From Pseudomonas panipatensis (GTDB lineage: Bacteria > Pseudomonadota > Gammaproteobacteria > Pseudomonadales > Pseudomonadaceae), in assembly GCF_900099785.1 (NCBI RefSeq), contig NZ_FNDS01000010.1, positions 1 through 64,000 on the forward strand: DNA of 64,000 bases, given 5' to 3'. The notes beneath the pieces are model-generated. The model was not told the origin of the DNA, searched no databases, and saw nothing but the letters and a program-made list of their open reading frames with translations. Below are positions 43,550 to 54,200 of the stretch, in pieces. A program made the translations under genes and the position numbers. The stretch's first letter is position 1; every line of letters begins with the position of its first letter.

Positions 43550-44725
43550 ATGTGGTACTTCGGCATTCTCGACCTCTCCGTCTGGTCGCTCATCGTCACG
43601 ACGCTGGTGCTCACCCACCTCACCACCCTCAGCGTCACCCTCTATCTGCATCGCTACTCGGCGCACCGCGCCATCGAGCTGCACGCCGCGCTCAAGCATT
43701 TCTTCCGTTTCTGGCTGTGGCTGACCACCGGAATGAAAACCCGCGAGTGGACGGCCATCCACCGCAAGCACCACGCCCAATGCGAAACCCGCGAAGACCC
43801 GCACAGCCCCCGCTACAAGGGACTGGCGACGGTAGTCTGGCAGGGCGCCGAACTCTATCGGGCCGAGGCGCGGAACCCCGAGACCTTGTGCCGCTACGGC
43901 AAGAACTGCCCGGATGACTGGCTGGAGCGCAAGCTCTACAGCCGCTTCCCGAATGCCGGCGTGACCCTCATGGTCGTGCTCGACATCGGCCTGTTCGGCG
44001 TACTCGGCCTGACCGTCTGGGCGGTGCAGATGATGTGGATCGCCTTCTGGGCGGCCGGCGTGGTCAACGGCCTCGGCCATGCCGTGGGTTACCGCAACTT
44101 CGAGTGCCGCGACGCGGCGACCAACCTGCTGCCCTGGGGTGTGCTGATCTGCGGCGAGGAACTGCACAACAACCACCACACCTACCCCGGCTCAGCGAAG
44201 CTATCGATCCGCCCCTGGGAGTTCGACCTGGGCTGGGCCTGGCTCCGCCTGCTGAGCGCGCTGCGCCTGGCCCGGGTGGTACGGGTGGCGCCCGTCGCCC
44301 ATCGGGTGCCGGGCAAGCGCTGCCTGGACAGTGACACGGCCATGGCGATCCTGCGCAACCGTTTCCTGGTCATGGCGCAATACCGCCAGTTGGTGATCGC
44401 GCCCCTGGCCAAGCAGGAACTGGCCCTGGGCGACGCCTCGCGCCGCCGCCTGATCCGCCGCGGCCGACGGCTGCTGTGGCGCGAGACCAGCCTGCTGAAC
44501 GCACGGCAGCAGGCGCTGGTCAGCGCCACGCTGAGCCAGAGCCCGCTGCTCGGGCTGATTTACCAGAAGCGCATGGCGCTGCAGCGGATCTGGGCCGAGA
44601 GCAACGACCTCTCCGCGGCCATTGGCCAATGGGTACAGGAAGCCGAGGCCAGCGGCATCCGCTCGCTGAGGGAGTTCGCCGACCTGCTGCGCAGCTATGC
44701 GCCACACTCGCGCGGCGACGAATGA
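43550..44725 (+). CDS. Membrane fatty-acid (acyl-CoA) desaturase
   Basis: 391 residues. The three histidine boxes that hold the di-iron centre are HRYSAH (34-39), HRKHH (71-75) and HNNHH (206-210). Four hydrophobic helices surround them. The C-terminal 150 residues, rich in Arg, Leu and Gln, are a known extension in pseudomonad desaturases and could contact an electron donor. The enzyme introduces a double bond into acyl chains to keep membranes fluid. Fits an envelope-stress island. Similar to DesB-type enzymes of P. aeruginosa. Confidence 0.88.
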   Translation: MWYFGILDLSVWSLIVTTLVLTHLTTLSVTLYLHRYSAHRAIELHAALKHFFRFWLWLTTGMKTREWTAIHRKHHAQCETREDPHSPRYKGLATVVWQGAELYRAEARNPETLCRYGKNCPDDWLERKLYSRFPNAGVTLMVVLDIGLFGVLGLTVWAVQMMWIAFWAAGVVNGLGHAVGYRNFECRDAATNLLPWGVLICGEELHNNHHTYPGSAKLSIRPWEFDLGWAWLRLLSALRLARVVRVAPVAHRVPGKRCLDSDTAMAILRNRFLVMAQYRQLVIAPLAKQELALGDASRRRLIRRGRRLLWRETSLLNARQQALVSATLSQSPLLGLIYQKRMALQRIWAESNDLSAAIGQWVQEAEASGIRSLREFADLLRSYAPHSRGDE

Positions 44726-44764
44726 GCGCCGTCCGCGTCGTCAGGGCCATGATCGGCCTGGTGG

Positions 44765-44782
44765 GTGCGCTGGCGTACAGAA
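44765..44782 (+). promoter_or_regulatory. Stress-island motif copy 3 (GTGCG-CTGG-CGTAC-A-GAA)
   Basis: Matches the consensus in all but the last base. The next start codon on this strand is the SYLF gene at 45024, 241 bases away, further than for the other copies, so the leader may be long. Confidence 0.5.
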
Positions 44783-45023
44783 GCGAGACGCCGCCGCAGG
44801 CATGCTGCACAGACGCTGTCGCCAGGCGGCAGAAGCTGTAGCGGACATCGTTGCCGCCTGGCGGGGATTTTCCCGCAGGCGCGTGGACGCTGTCCCCGCA
44901 CCGTCCGTGGTCGCCAGTCACCCTGATCGCCGCCCCTGGATGGCGCTCAGCTCACACGGAAACGACCTGACCGGCCACTCCCTGTCATGCCGAAGCCAAC
45001 GATCTCTCTTCCGGAGCACGACA

Positions 45024-45584
45024 ATGAGCACACCAAGAATCTACCTCTCCGCGCTGATCATCGCGGTCGCCGCGCTCGTCTCGGCCGGTTTCGTCGACAA
45101 CGCGCGCGCGGCGACCGCCGAAGACCTGGACAAGGACGCCCGGCAAGCGCTGCAGATACTCTACAAGTCCCACCCACTGGCGCAGACCCTGTCAAAGACG
45201 GCCAAAGCCATCCTGGTGTTCCCCAACGTGGTCAAGGCCGGCCTGGTGTTTGGCGGCAGCTATGGTGAAGGCGAGCTGATCAGGGGCTCGAAGGTGGACG
45301 GTTACTACAACTCCGTGTCCGGCTCCTGGGGACTCCAGGCGGGCGCCCAGTCATTCGGCTATGCCGTGTTCCTGATGAACGAAAAGGCCGTGACCTACCT
45401 GAACGACAGCAAAGGCTGGGAAATCGGCGTCGGGCCCACCGTGGTGGTGGTCGATGAAGGCGTGGCGAAGAACCTGTCGTCCTCGACGCTGAAAGACGAT
45501 GCCTATGCATTCATCTTCGACCAGCAAGGCTTGATGGCTGGCGTCAGTATCGAAGGCACCAAGATTTCCCGCATCAAACGCTGA
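45024..45584 (+). CDS. SYLF-domain (Ysc84-type) lipid-binding exported protein
   Basis: 186 residues from the ATG at 45024, with GGAGCACGACA upstream. A signal peptide (YLSALIIAVAALVSAGFVDNARA) is followed by the SYLF/YSC84 domain: AKAILVFPNVVKAGLVFGGSYGEG, YYNSVSGSWGLQAGAQSFG and GWEIGVGPTVVVVDEGVA. SYLF domains bind phosphoinositides or other lipids in eukaryotes; the bacterial role is unknown. A longer upstream frame is open but has no signal of translation. Confidence 0.85.
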   Translation: MSTPRIYLSALIIAVAALVSAGFVDNARAATAEDLDKDARQALQILYKSHPLAQTLSKTAKAILVFPNVVKAGLVFGGSYGEGELIRGSKVDGYYNSVSGSWGLQAGAQSFGYAVFLMNEKAVTYLNDSKGWEIGVGPTVVVVDEGVAKNLSSSTLKDDAYAFIFDQQGLMAGVSIEGTKISRIKR

Positions 45585-45665
45585 AGCGCAAGGCCTGCTC
45601 CCAGGCTGCCCCGTACCGCGACGGCACGGGGCCAGCCGCCCGCCCCTGGGCGGCCCTGGCGCTGG

Positions 45666-45893
45666 CTATCGGTCTTTCACCGGCTGTTCTGCGGGCTCTG
45701 CCGCGCCGGTCTCTGGCCCAGCGGTGGGGACGGGGCGTTCTTCGGGCGAGCACGGGGGGCGCAGTTTGTCGCGATCATGAAAGGAATAGCGTTCGGCGTA
45801 GGACTCGTAGCGCGATTCGGCAGCACCCTTGCCGCCGGTCGCAGCGGCGGGCGGCTGCTCCTTGACGCTGGTGGTTTCGCTCGGGTTGTTCAT
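45666..45893 (-). CDS. Small hydrophilic protein, no known domain
   Basis: 75 residues from the ATG at 45893, with GAGGTGAGC directly before it. Sequence is rich in Glu, Pro, Ala and charged residues (SRYESYAERYSFHDRDKLRPP), without hydrophobic core, so it is probably intrinsically disordered. It shares its ribosome-binding leader and upstream island motif with two other small proteins at 46868 and 56839. Likely stress-induced, but that is inference. Confidence 0.6.
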   Translation of the reverse strand: MNNPSETTSVKEQPPAAATGGKGAAESRYESYAERYSFHDRDKLRPPCSPEERPVPTAGPETGAAEPAEQPVKDR

Positions 45894-45968
45894 GCTCACC
45901 TCGGTATCGCTTGCCTTGCCACGTAGCAAGGCTTCACTACACAAAGCATATGCCAGCCACCCAGCGGA

Positions 45969-45990
45969 GTCGGTACGCCGACGTACAGAC
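45969..45990. promoter_or_regulatory. Stress-island motif copy 4, bidirectional
   Basis: The minus strand reads GTACG-TCGG-CGTAC-C-GAC (45986-45969), ending 75 bases before the small gene at 45893. Because the core is a palindrome (GTACG-N4-CGTAC), the plus strand also reads GTACGCCGACGTACAGAC (45973-45990) towards the Crp/Fnr gene 131 bases away. Confidence 0.6.
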
Positions 45991-46121
45991 GCCAAGCGCT
46001 GGCGGCGCTGCCAGGCGTCGCGCGCAGAGCGGACGGACGGTATCCCGCCAGCCGCTTGCTGCAGCCACCCGCGTGTATCCTCGAAGGTCGTATGAAGGCG
46101 CCACCCTGAAGGGAAACCCGC

Positions 46122-46838
46122 ATGTCCGACACCCCCTCACCATTGCAGAACCACCTGTTGGCGGCCCTGCCGAAAGAGGTCCAGGACCGCCTGTTCCCTC
46201 ACCTGGAACTGCGCCGCCTCGATCTTGGCGCAGTGCTCTACGAGTCGGGCGATGCCATGCGCCATGTGTTCTTCCCCACCGATGCCATCGTCTCGCTGCT
46301 CTATGTGATGGAAAGCGGCGCCTCGGCGGAAATCTCCGTGGTCGGTAACGAAGGCTTGATCGGTGTCGCCGTGTTCATGGGCGGCGAAAGCACGCCGAGC
46401 CGCGCCATCGTGCAAAGCGCCGGGCATGCCTTCCGCCTGTCGGGGCAGCGGGTCAAGGATGAGTTCAATCGCCACGGCGAAATGCTGCAACTGATGTTGC
46501 GCTATACCCAGGCGCTGATTACCCAGATGGCGCAGACGGCGGTGTGCAACCGGCATCACTCGATTGACCAGCAACTGTGCCGCTGGCTGCTGCTGTCGCT
46601 CGATCGCCTGCCGAGCAATCAACTGACCATGACCCAGGAACTGATCGCCAACATGCTCGGCGTGCGCCGCGAGGGCGTGACCGATGCCGCCGGCAAACTG
46701 CAAAAGCTCGGGGTGATCGAATACAGCCGTGGCCATATCACCGTGCTCGACCGTGCCAAGCTCGAAGCGCTGAGCTGCGAGTGCTACCAGGTGGTGAAGA
46801 AAGAGACCGACCGCCTGCTGCCCTACCTCCATCCCTAG
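46122..46838 (+). CDS. Crp/Fnr-family transcriptional regulator
   Basis: 238 residues. Cyclic-nucleotide-binding fold in the first 120 residues (LDLGAVLYESGDAMRHVFFPTDAIVSLLYVMESGASAEIS), with no Fnr-type N-terminal cysteine cluster. The C-terminal winged helix reads LTMTQELIANMLGVRREGVTDAAGKLQKLGVIEYSRGHI. The effector is unknown; the missing RxS phosphate cassette argues against classical cAMP binding. Lies between two island-motif sites, so it may be the regulator or a member of this regulon. Confidence 0.88.
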   Translation: MSDTPSPLQNHLLAALPKEVQDRLFPHLELRRLDLGAVLYESGDAMRHVFFPTDAIVSLLYVMESGASAEISVVGNEGLIGVAVFMGGESTPSRAIVQSAGHAFRLSGQRVKDEFNRHGEMLQLMLRYTQALITQMAQTAVCNRHHSIDQQLCRWLLLSLDRLPSNQLTMTQELIANMLGVRREGVTDAAGKLQKLGVIEYSRGHITVLDRAKLEALSCECYQVVKKETDRLLPYLHP

Positions 46839-46867
46839 CGGCCCCCCGCGCGTTTCTGGCGCGGGCG

Positions 46868-47098
46868 TCAAGGGCGCTTCGGCCCCTGGTGGGAACCGCT
46901 CAGGTCCGTGCTGTTGCTCCGTTGCCGGTGCGCCGGGTCGGGGGACCCGCCAGCGCTCTGGCGCGGCCCGTTGGCCTGCCCGTCCCGGTTCGCCTCGTCA
47001 CCCTGCCCAGGCTTGTTCCGGGTCGGCGAAGACTGCCGGTGCGAATCGCCGCCTGCCGATGTCTCGCCCCTGCTGCCGTGATTGTTCGGAGTGCTCAT
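46868..47098 (-). CDS. Small hydrophilic Gly/Ser/Asn-rich protein, no known domain
   Basis: 76 residues from the ATG at 47098 with AGAGG before it. MSTPNNHGSRGETSAGGDSH and the rest are almost free of hydrophobic residues (Gly, Ser, Asn, Gln, Arg, Pro), as in KGG-type or other hydrophilin stress proteins, though no repeat motif is certain. Convergent with the Crp/Fnr gene (29 bp) and divergent from the slipin gene. Confidence 0.6.
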   Translation of the reverse strand: MSTPNNHGSRGETSAGGDSHRQSSPTRNKPGQGDEANRDGQANGPRQSAGGSPDPAHRQRSNSTDLSGSHQGPKRP

Positions 47099-47176
47099 GT
47101 TCGACCTCTGAAGGCATCGCGACGCTCGCCGAATCGCGAAGGTCGTCGACGCAGCATGCCAGGCGCGGCCCGCCGG

Positions 47177-47194
47177 GTCGGTGCGCCGACGCAC
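47177..47194 (-). promoter_or_regulatory. Stress-island motif copy 5 (GTGCG-TCGG-CGCAC-C-GAC)
   Basis: On the minus strand, ending 78 bases before the small gene at 47098, the same distance as copy 6 from its gene. The core is a perfect GTGCG-N4-CGCAC palindrome preceded by CCTTAC, as in copy 6. Confidence 0.65.
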
Positions 47195-47220
47195 GTAAGG
47201 CCGGCCGGGCGCCGCCCAGG

Positions 47221-47238
47221 GTGGCACAGCGCACAGAC
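47221..47238 (+). promoter_or_regulatory. Degenerate stress-island motif before the slipin gene
   Basis: GTGGCACAGCGCACAGAC keeps the right half (CGCACAGAC) but not the left half of the consensus. It ends 62 bases before the slipin start and so may serve that gene. Confidence 0.35.
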
Positions 47239-47300
47239 GGCGGGGCGTCCCAGGCTCAGCCTGGTGGGCAGGCTCGTCCGATCATCGCCAGAGGTCCGCC

Positions 47301-48242
47301 ATGAATCCCATCACCGCCTTCGCCGTCGCCGTTCTCGCCGCCTTCGGCGCCCTGCTCCTCTACAGCGGCCTCCTGGTCCTGGGTATCGTCCTGCTGGTGG
47401 CCGCCGTGGTGGTTTCCCAGACCCTGAAGATGGCCAACACCTGGCAGAAATTCGTCGTACTGCGCGCCGGCAAGCTACAGGGCGTGCGGGGGCCGGGGCT
47501 GTTCGCGATCATCCCGGTGCTGGACAACGTGGTCGCGGTGATCGACGAGCGCATCCAGACCACCGCCTTCAACGCCGAGCAGGCGCTGACCCGCGACACC
47601 GTGCCGGTCAACGTCGACGCCATCATTTTCTGGCACGTGCATGACGCACAAAAGGCCGCCCTGGCGATCACCGACTATCGCCAGGCCATCGACCGGGTGG
47701 CGCAGACCTCGCTGCGCGAGATGATCGGCTCGTCGATGCTCGCCGCGCTGCTCTCCGACCGGCGCAGCTCCGACCAGCAATTGTGCCGTGAGATCGGCGA
47801 GAAGACCCTGGAATGGGGCGTGACCGTCAGCTCGGTGGAAATCCGCGACGTGGCCATCCCGGTGGCACTGCAGGATGCGATGTCACGCCAGGCCCAGGCG
47901 GAACGCGAAAAGCAGGCGCGGATCATCCTCGGTTCGGCCGAAGCGGAGATCGCCAGCCGCTTCGTCGACGCGGCCAAGGTCTATGCCGGCTATCCATCGG
48001 CCCTGCAGTTACGGGCCATGAACATCATCTACGAAACCACCAAGGAACGCGGGACGACCATCCTGATTCCCAGCTCGATGGTCGACAGCATGAACCCTGC
48101 CGCCGCCGTCGCCGTGTCGCTGGCGACCCAGCGCAGCTCGGCGCCGCCGGCGCCCGCCATGCAGACGCCGGGCGGCCAGGCCTCCGAGGACTTGCACGGC
48201 GCCGACCCACTCACCTTGCAGGCCTGGCCGCTAGAGAAATAG
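47301..48242 (+). CDS. Slipin/stomatin-family (SPFH) membrane protein
   Basis: 313 residues. One hydrophobic hairpin at the N-terminus (residues about 5-40), then the SPFH domain: VVLRAGKLQGVRGPGLFAIIPVLDNVVAVIDERIQT, LTRDTVPVNVDAIIFWHV and LREMIGSSMLAALLSDR. A coiled coil with QAEREKQARIILGSAEAEIA follows. SPFH proteins form membrane rings and are linked to membrane quality control; often paired with an NfeD gene, not seen here. Its last 12 bases overlap the large glucan-synthase-like gene on the other strand. Confidence 0.9.
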   Translation: MNPITAFAVAVLAAFGALLLYSGLLVLGIVLLVAAVVVSQTLKMANTWQKFVVLRAGKLQGVRGPGLFAIIPVLDNVVAVIDERIQTTAFNAEQALTRDTVPVNVDAIIFWHVHDAQKAALAITDYRQAIDRVAQTSLREMIGSSMLAALLSDRRSSDQQLCREIGEKTLEWGVTVSSVEIRDVAIPVALQDAMSRQAQAEREKQARIILGSAEAEIASRFVDAAKVYAGYPSALQLRAMNIIYETTKERGTTILIPSSMVDSMNPAAAVAVSLATQRSSAPPAPAMQTPGGQASEDLHGADPLTLQAWPLEK

Positions 48243-51200
48243 TTGCAGGTGGTGCGCACCGGCCGCCAGGGCGATGCGCACCCGGCCGTCTGCACAGGCC
48301 AGTGGCGCATCGTCCAGCACGGCGCGCTGCAGGCCCCGGCACGCCTGGCCGAGGCGAACCAGGCTGATCTCGTAGCGGCTCTCGCCGAGGGTCAGGCGCA
48401 GCTCGTAACCCGGCCAGTCGCGCGGGATACAGGGATCGATGACCAGGCAGGCACCCTCCCGGCGCAGGCCGAGGATGCCCTCCACGCCGGCCTGGTACAT
48501 CCAGCCGGCCGCGCCCGTGTACCAGGTCCAGCCGCCGCGGCCGACGTGCGGTTCGACGGAATACACATCCGCGGCCACCACATAGGGTTCGACCTTGTAG
48601 CGCTGCACCTGGTCAGGCGTGCGCGCATGGTTGATCGGGTTGAGCAGGGCGAACAGTTCGGCGGCCTTGTCGCCCTCGCCCAGGCGGGTCAGCGCAAGGA
48701 TGCTCCACATGGCCGCGTGGCTGTACTGCCCGCCGTTCTCGCGCAGGCCCGGCGGATAGCCCTTGATGTAGCCGGGATCGACCGGCGCGCGGTCGAAGGG
48801 CGGCGTGAACAGCAAGGCCAGGCCATCGGCGCGGCGGATCAACAGCCGCTCCATCGACTCCATGGCGGTCGCGGCGCGGTCGGCGGCGGCACCGCCGGAG
48901 AGCACCGCCCAGGACTGCGCGATGGCATCGATCCGGCATTCCTCGGCCGCCGCCGATCCCAGCCAGGTGCCATCGTCGAAGGTCGCCCGGCGGTACCACT
49001 CGCCATCCCAGGCTTCCCGCTCCAGCGCACGCTGCAACAGCACGGCATGTTCGCGCCAGCGCTGCGCGCGTGCCTCGTCGCGGCCAGCGGCCAGCGGCGC
49101 GAACAGATGCAGGGTGCGCAGCAGCAGCCAGCCGAGCCAGACGCTCTCGCCCTCGCCACCGGCGCCGACCCGGTTCATGCCGTCGTTCCAGTCGCCGGTG
49201 CCGATCAATGGCAGGCCATGGGCGCCGGTCAGCTCCAGACACTGGTCGAGGCCACGGGCGCAGTGCTCGAACAGCGACGCGCTGTGATCCGCCAGCATCG
49301 GCTGGAAGAACGCGTCGCTCTCGTCGGGATGCAGCGGCGCCCCTTCGAGGAACGCCAGCGGCTCGTCGAGCACCGCGCTATCCGCCGAGGTCGCGATATA
49401 GGTCGCACAGGCGAAGGCCAGCCACACGCGATCGTCGGATATCCGCGTGCGCACGCCCTGCCCGGTCTGCGGCAGCCACCAGTGCTGCACGTCGCCCTCG
49501 ACGAACTGCCGGCCGGCGGCGCGCAGCAGGTGGCGCCGGGTCTCCTCGGGACAGGCGAACGACAGCGCCAGGGAGTCCTGCAACTGATCGCGGAAGCCAT
49601 AGGCGCCGCTGGCCTGGTAGAACGCCGAGCGCGCGCGGATGCGGCAGGCCAGGGTCTGATAGAGCAGCCAGCCGTTGAGCATGACGTCCATGGCGCGGTC
49701 CGGGGTGCGCACCTGGATGGCGCCGAGCAGCCCGTGCCAATGTCGCCTGACCGCCTCCAGCAGCGCGTCGAGATCGGCCATGCGGTAGCGCAACAGCAGG
49801 GTCCGCGCCTCTTCGGCCGAGCCGGCCTGGCCCAGCAGGGCCAGCACCTCGACCGATTCGCCGATGCCCAGTTCGACCTCGCACTGCAGCGCCGCGCAGG
49901 GGTCGAGGCCGGCGCCGCAGGTCCCGGACAGCGGCGCGTCGCCGAGCAGCGCACGCGGCGCCGCCGGACTGCCGTTGCGGCCGAGGAACTCGCCACGGTC
50001 GGCGGTCCAGGCGCTCAAGCGGCCGTCCAGATGCACGAAGGCCACTCGTGAGGAAAACGCCAGGCTCCAGGGGTTGTGCGCCAGCAGCGCACCGCTGCTG
50101 GTGTCGTGTTCCGTCTGGATGAACGGCCCCGAGGCGCCGCGCGCGGTGCCCAGCACCCACTCCACATAGGCGGTGACCGAGATCCGCCGCGGGCGCCCGG
50201 ACAGGTTGCGCAGGGTCAGACGGGAAATCTTCAACGGGTCATCCAGCGGCACGTACTGCAGCAGCTCCGCGGCGATGCCATGCGCCGTATGGCTGAAACG
50301 GCTGTAGCCGAAGCCGTGCGCCGCGCGGTAGGTACCGGCGTCGCGGATCGGCCGCGCGGTGACGCTCCACAGCGCGCGGCTGTCTTCGTCACGCAGGTAG
50401 AACACCTCGCCCAGCGGGTCGGCGACCGGGTCGTTGGACCAGGGCGTGAGCTGATTGTCGCGGCTGTTGCCGGCCCAGGTATAGCCACTGCCCTCCGCCG
50501 AAACCTGGAAGCCGAAGGCGGCGTTGGCGATCACATTGATCCACGGCGCCGGGGTGTTCTGCTCGCGTTCGAGAACGATCAGGTACTCGCCGCCGTCGCG
50601 GTCGAAGCCACCCAGGCCATTGAAGAACTCCAGCGACGGCGGCCCTTCGGTGACCGGCGGCGCCGGCAATACCGGCCCCGGCGCGGGCGCCTGGCGGCCT
50701 TCGCCGCTGTCCAGCGGCGGCTGCGCCAGGCGGGCGAGCTGCGCGGCGATCGAGCCGCGCCGGGCCATCAGGCTGACCCGCGCCACGGACTGCAGCAGCT
50801 CCCGCGCCTCCAGGCTCATCAGGTCGGCACGCAGGGTGTGCACGCCGCCGCAGGGAGACTGCCCCGGCAGGTGCGGGCGCGACTGACAGCTGCGCACCGA
50901 GGTTTCGATGGCCACCTGCAAGTCCTGGACATAGGACGAGGCGCGCTCGTTGACGATCACCAGATCGACGTCCAGGCCTTTCTTCCGCCAGTACTCGCAG
51001 GCCCGCAGCAACTGCCGGACCAGGGCCAGGTCCTCGATCTCGTCGATGCGCAGCAGCACGATCGGCAGGTCGCCGGAAATCGCCAGCGGCCACAGTCCGG
51101 CCTGGCTGCCGGCGCCGCGGCGGATGGCTTCCGCCGGGGCGCGGAAGCGCGGGTCGGCATACAGGATGGGTGCGGCCAGGCGCTGGAAGTCCGCGGCTTC

Positions 51201-54200
51201 CTCGGGGTCGATGCCGAGGTCGCGCAGTTCCACCTGGGCCTGGGTCCAGGCAAGGGTCTTGGCGCGCTCGAAGGCATTGCGCTCATGGTGCTTGTCGATC
51301 AGGTCCAGGAGCGCCTCGCGGGAACTGGCGACCACCGTCCAGAAGGCCACCCGCGCGACTTTGCCGGGCGCCACCCGCAGGCGTTGGCGCAACGAGAAGA
51401 TCGGATCGAGGACGGTGCCATGGCTGTTCGACAGGGGCCGGTGCCCGGCCAATGCCTGTGCGTCGCGGAGGCCGTGGCCCCGGCCGAGGAAACGCGCGCG
51501 GTCGGACTCGTATTGCGGCTCGGCGCTCACCTCGCCCTCGACCACGGCGAAATGCGCCGCCCAGATCGGCGCCTCGCCAGGCGAGCGTGGCCGCCGGGTC
51601 GCGACCAGCGCGTTGAACTCGGCGAGGTATTCGCTCTGCACGAACATCTTCGAGAAGACCGGGTGGGCGTTGTCGGCGGCCGGCGTCGCCAGGACCACTT
51701 CGGCATAGGAGGTCAGCTCGATTTCCCGTGGCCGCCGGCCGTGGTTGATCAGCGACACCCGGCGCACTTCGCCGTCGTCCTCGCCGGACACCAGGACCAC
51801 CTGGCTGACCATCAGCGAGCCGTCGCTCTGGATGAATTCGGCGTGATCCTCGTCGAACCGCACCTCGCTGTTTTCCACCGCGACGCCGCTGGGTTGCAGG
51901 GTCGCCGACCAGAGCGCGCCGCTCTGCACGTCGCGCAGGAAAATGAAGCTGCCCCAGGCATCGCAGGTGCTGTCCTCGCGCCAGCGGGTCACGGCGATGT
52001 CGCCCCAGCGGCTATAACCGGCGCCCGTGGCGGTGAGCATCAGCGCGTAACGGCCGTTGGACAGCAGATGGGTAATCGGCGGCCCGCCGGCCGCGGCGTC
52101 GATGCGCCGCAGCGACGAGGCTTCGCCGTGTTCTTCGGTCGCCGCCACGCGGACTTCCTCGGCACGCGGATGCGCCAGCGCCACGTCCCGCGGCACGCGC
52201 TCCTGCAACAGCAACTCGCTGGCCTGAATCATCGGTTCGCGGTGCAGCCGGCAGCGCATGCGCCCGTCCTGCAGGGCATTGGCGATGGCGACGATGGTCA
52301 TGCCCTGGTGGTGGGCCATGAAGCTGCGCACGATGGCCATGCTGGCGTCCTCCGGCAGCCGCGTGCGGGTGAAGTCCAGCGCCTCGTAGAAGCCATAGCG
52401 GCCGAGCGCGCCCATCTCCGCCAGCCGCGCGAAGTTGCGGCACGCCGCCTGCGCATCGACCATGGCCGCCAGGCCGGTGGCATAGGGCGCGATCACCACG
52501 TTTTCCGCCAGGCCGCGCTTGAGGCCGAGGCCGGGCACGCCGAAGTTGGAGTATTGGTAGGTGAACTCCGCGTCACGCGCATTGTAGGCCGACTCCGAGA
52601 CGCCCCAGGGCAGGCCGAGCCTGGCACCATAGGCCGCCTGCGCGATCACCACCAGGCGGTTGCTCTGCTCCAGCAGGCTGCCGTCCGGCGCGCGCATGAC
52701 CAGCGACGGCATCAGGTACTCGAACATCGAGCCGGACCAGGAGATCAGCGCCGCGCCACTGTCCACCGGCGTCGCCGTGCGCCCCAGGCGGAACCAGTGG
52801 CGAGTCGGCAAGTCTCCCTTGGCGATGGCGAACAGGCTGGCCAGCCGCGCTTCCGAGGCCAGCAGGTCGTAGCAACCGGCATCGAGGCGGTTGTCATCCT
52901 GGGAATAGCCGATCGACAGCAGCTTGCGCTCCTGGTTGAGCAGGAAGCCGAAGTCCATACCCATGGCCAGCGCCCGCGCCGTATCGGCCAGGCGCTGCAG
53001 ACGCTCGTCGAGTCCGGCGCGCGCCTGGGCCTGGCGGTCGCGGCTGTGCTCGGCCAGCGCCTTGCACAATGCCTCGATCCAGAACAGCAGATCGTCGCTG
53101 TCGATGCTCCGCTCGGCGGGCAGCATGCCGTGCGCCACCCGTGCCAGCTTCTCGGCCAGCCGGCGCAGGCTGGGCAGCAGCGCCTCCAAGGCTTGCGGCC
53201 CTTCCAGGGCGACACGGATTTCCTCCAGCTCGGCATTCAACTGGCGCAACGCCTCGGCGCCGACGATGGACAACTCGGCAATGGCCTGGCGGACCATCTG
53301 CAGGTCGTCCAGCAACCCCTGGCGCGCCTCCGCCGCCAGCGGGTTGACGCGCCATTCCTCGCAGGCGTTGGCGAGGACGATCAGGTGCCCGGCGAGATTG
53401 CCGCTGTCCACCGAGGACACATAGGCCGGTTCGAGGACGCGCAGATCGCCGGTGGCGTACCAGTTGAAGAAATGCCCGTGGCTGCGTGGCAGCCGGTCCA
53501 GCACCGCCAGGGTCGCTTCCAGGCGCTCCAGCGTCTCGCAACTGCCGGCCCAGCCGAAATCGCGCGCGGCCACCGTGGACAGCAGGTACAGGCCGATGTT
53601 GGTCGGCGAGGTGCGATGGGCGAGCACCGGCTTCGGCTGCTCCTGGAAGTTGTCCGGCGGCAGCAGGTTATCCGCCGGGGTGACGAAAGTCTCGAAGAAG
53701 CGCCAGGTACGCCGCGCCAGCAGCCGCAGGGCTTCGGCGTCCGCCGGCGACAGGCTGAGCCGCCGCGCGGGCCGCGGCGGCTGGCTGCTGTACAGCGCGA
53801 GTATCGGTGCGCCCAGCCAGAGCAGCAGCAGCGGCAGGATCAGCGGCCAGTTCGCCGTCAGCGCCAGCAGGCCGACGGCGCCCGCCAGCAGCGCCAGCGC
53901 GGTGCCACCGGCCATCTGCCGGTAGCTGCCGGGCAGGTCGGGAAGCGGCCGGCTGGATGACTGCGCGGCAGTGGTCCACTCCAGCAGGTGCCGGTGGCTG
54001 ACGGTCATCCGCCACAGGCTGCGGACGATGGCGTCGCCCATGTTCCAGGCCTGATGCGGGAGGAACGCCAGCGACAGCAGCAGTTGCAGGCAGGCGCGGC
54101 AGAAATCGGTGCCGAGCGTGCCGAAGTGCGTGCGCCAGCGAATGCCACGGCGCTGCGGCGGCAAGCCACAGAGAACCGGCAGCAGCACCGGGATCGCCAG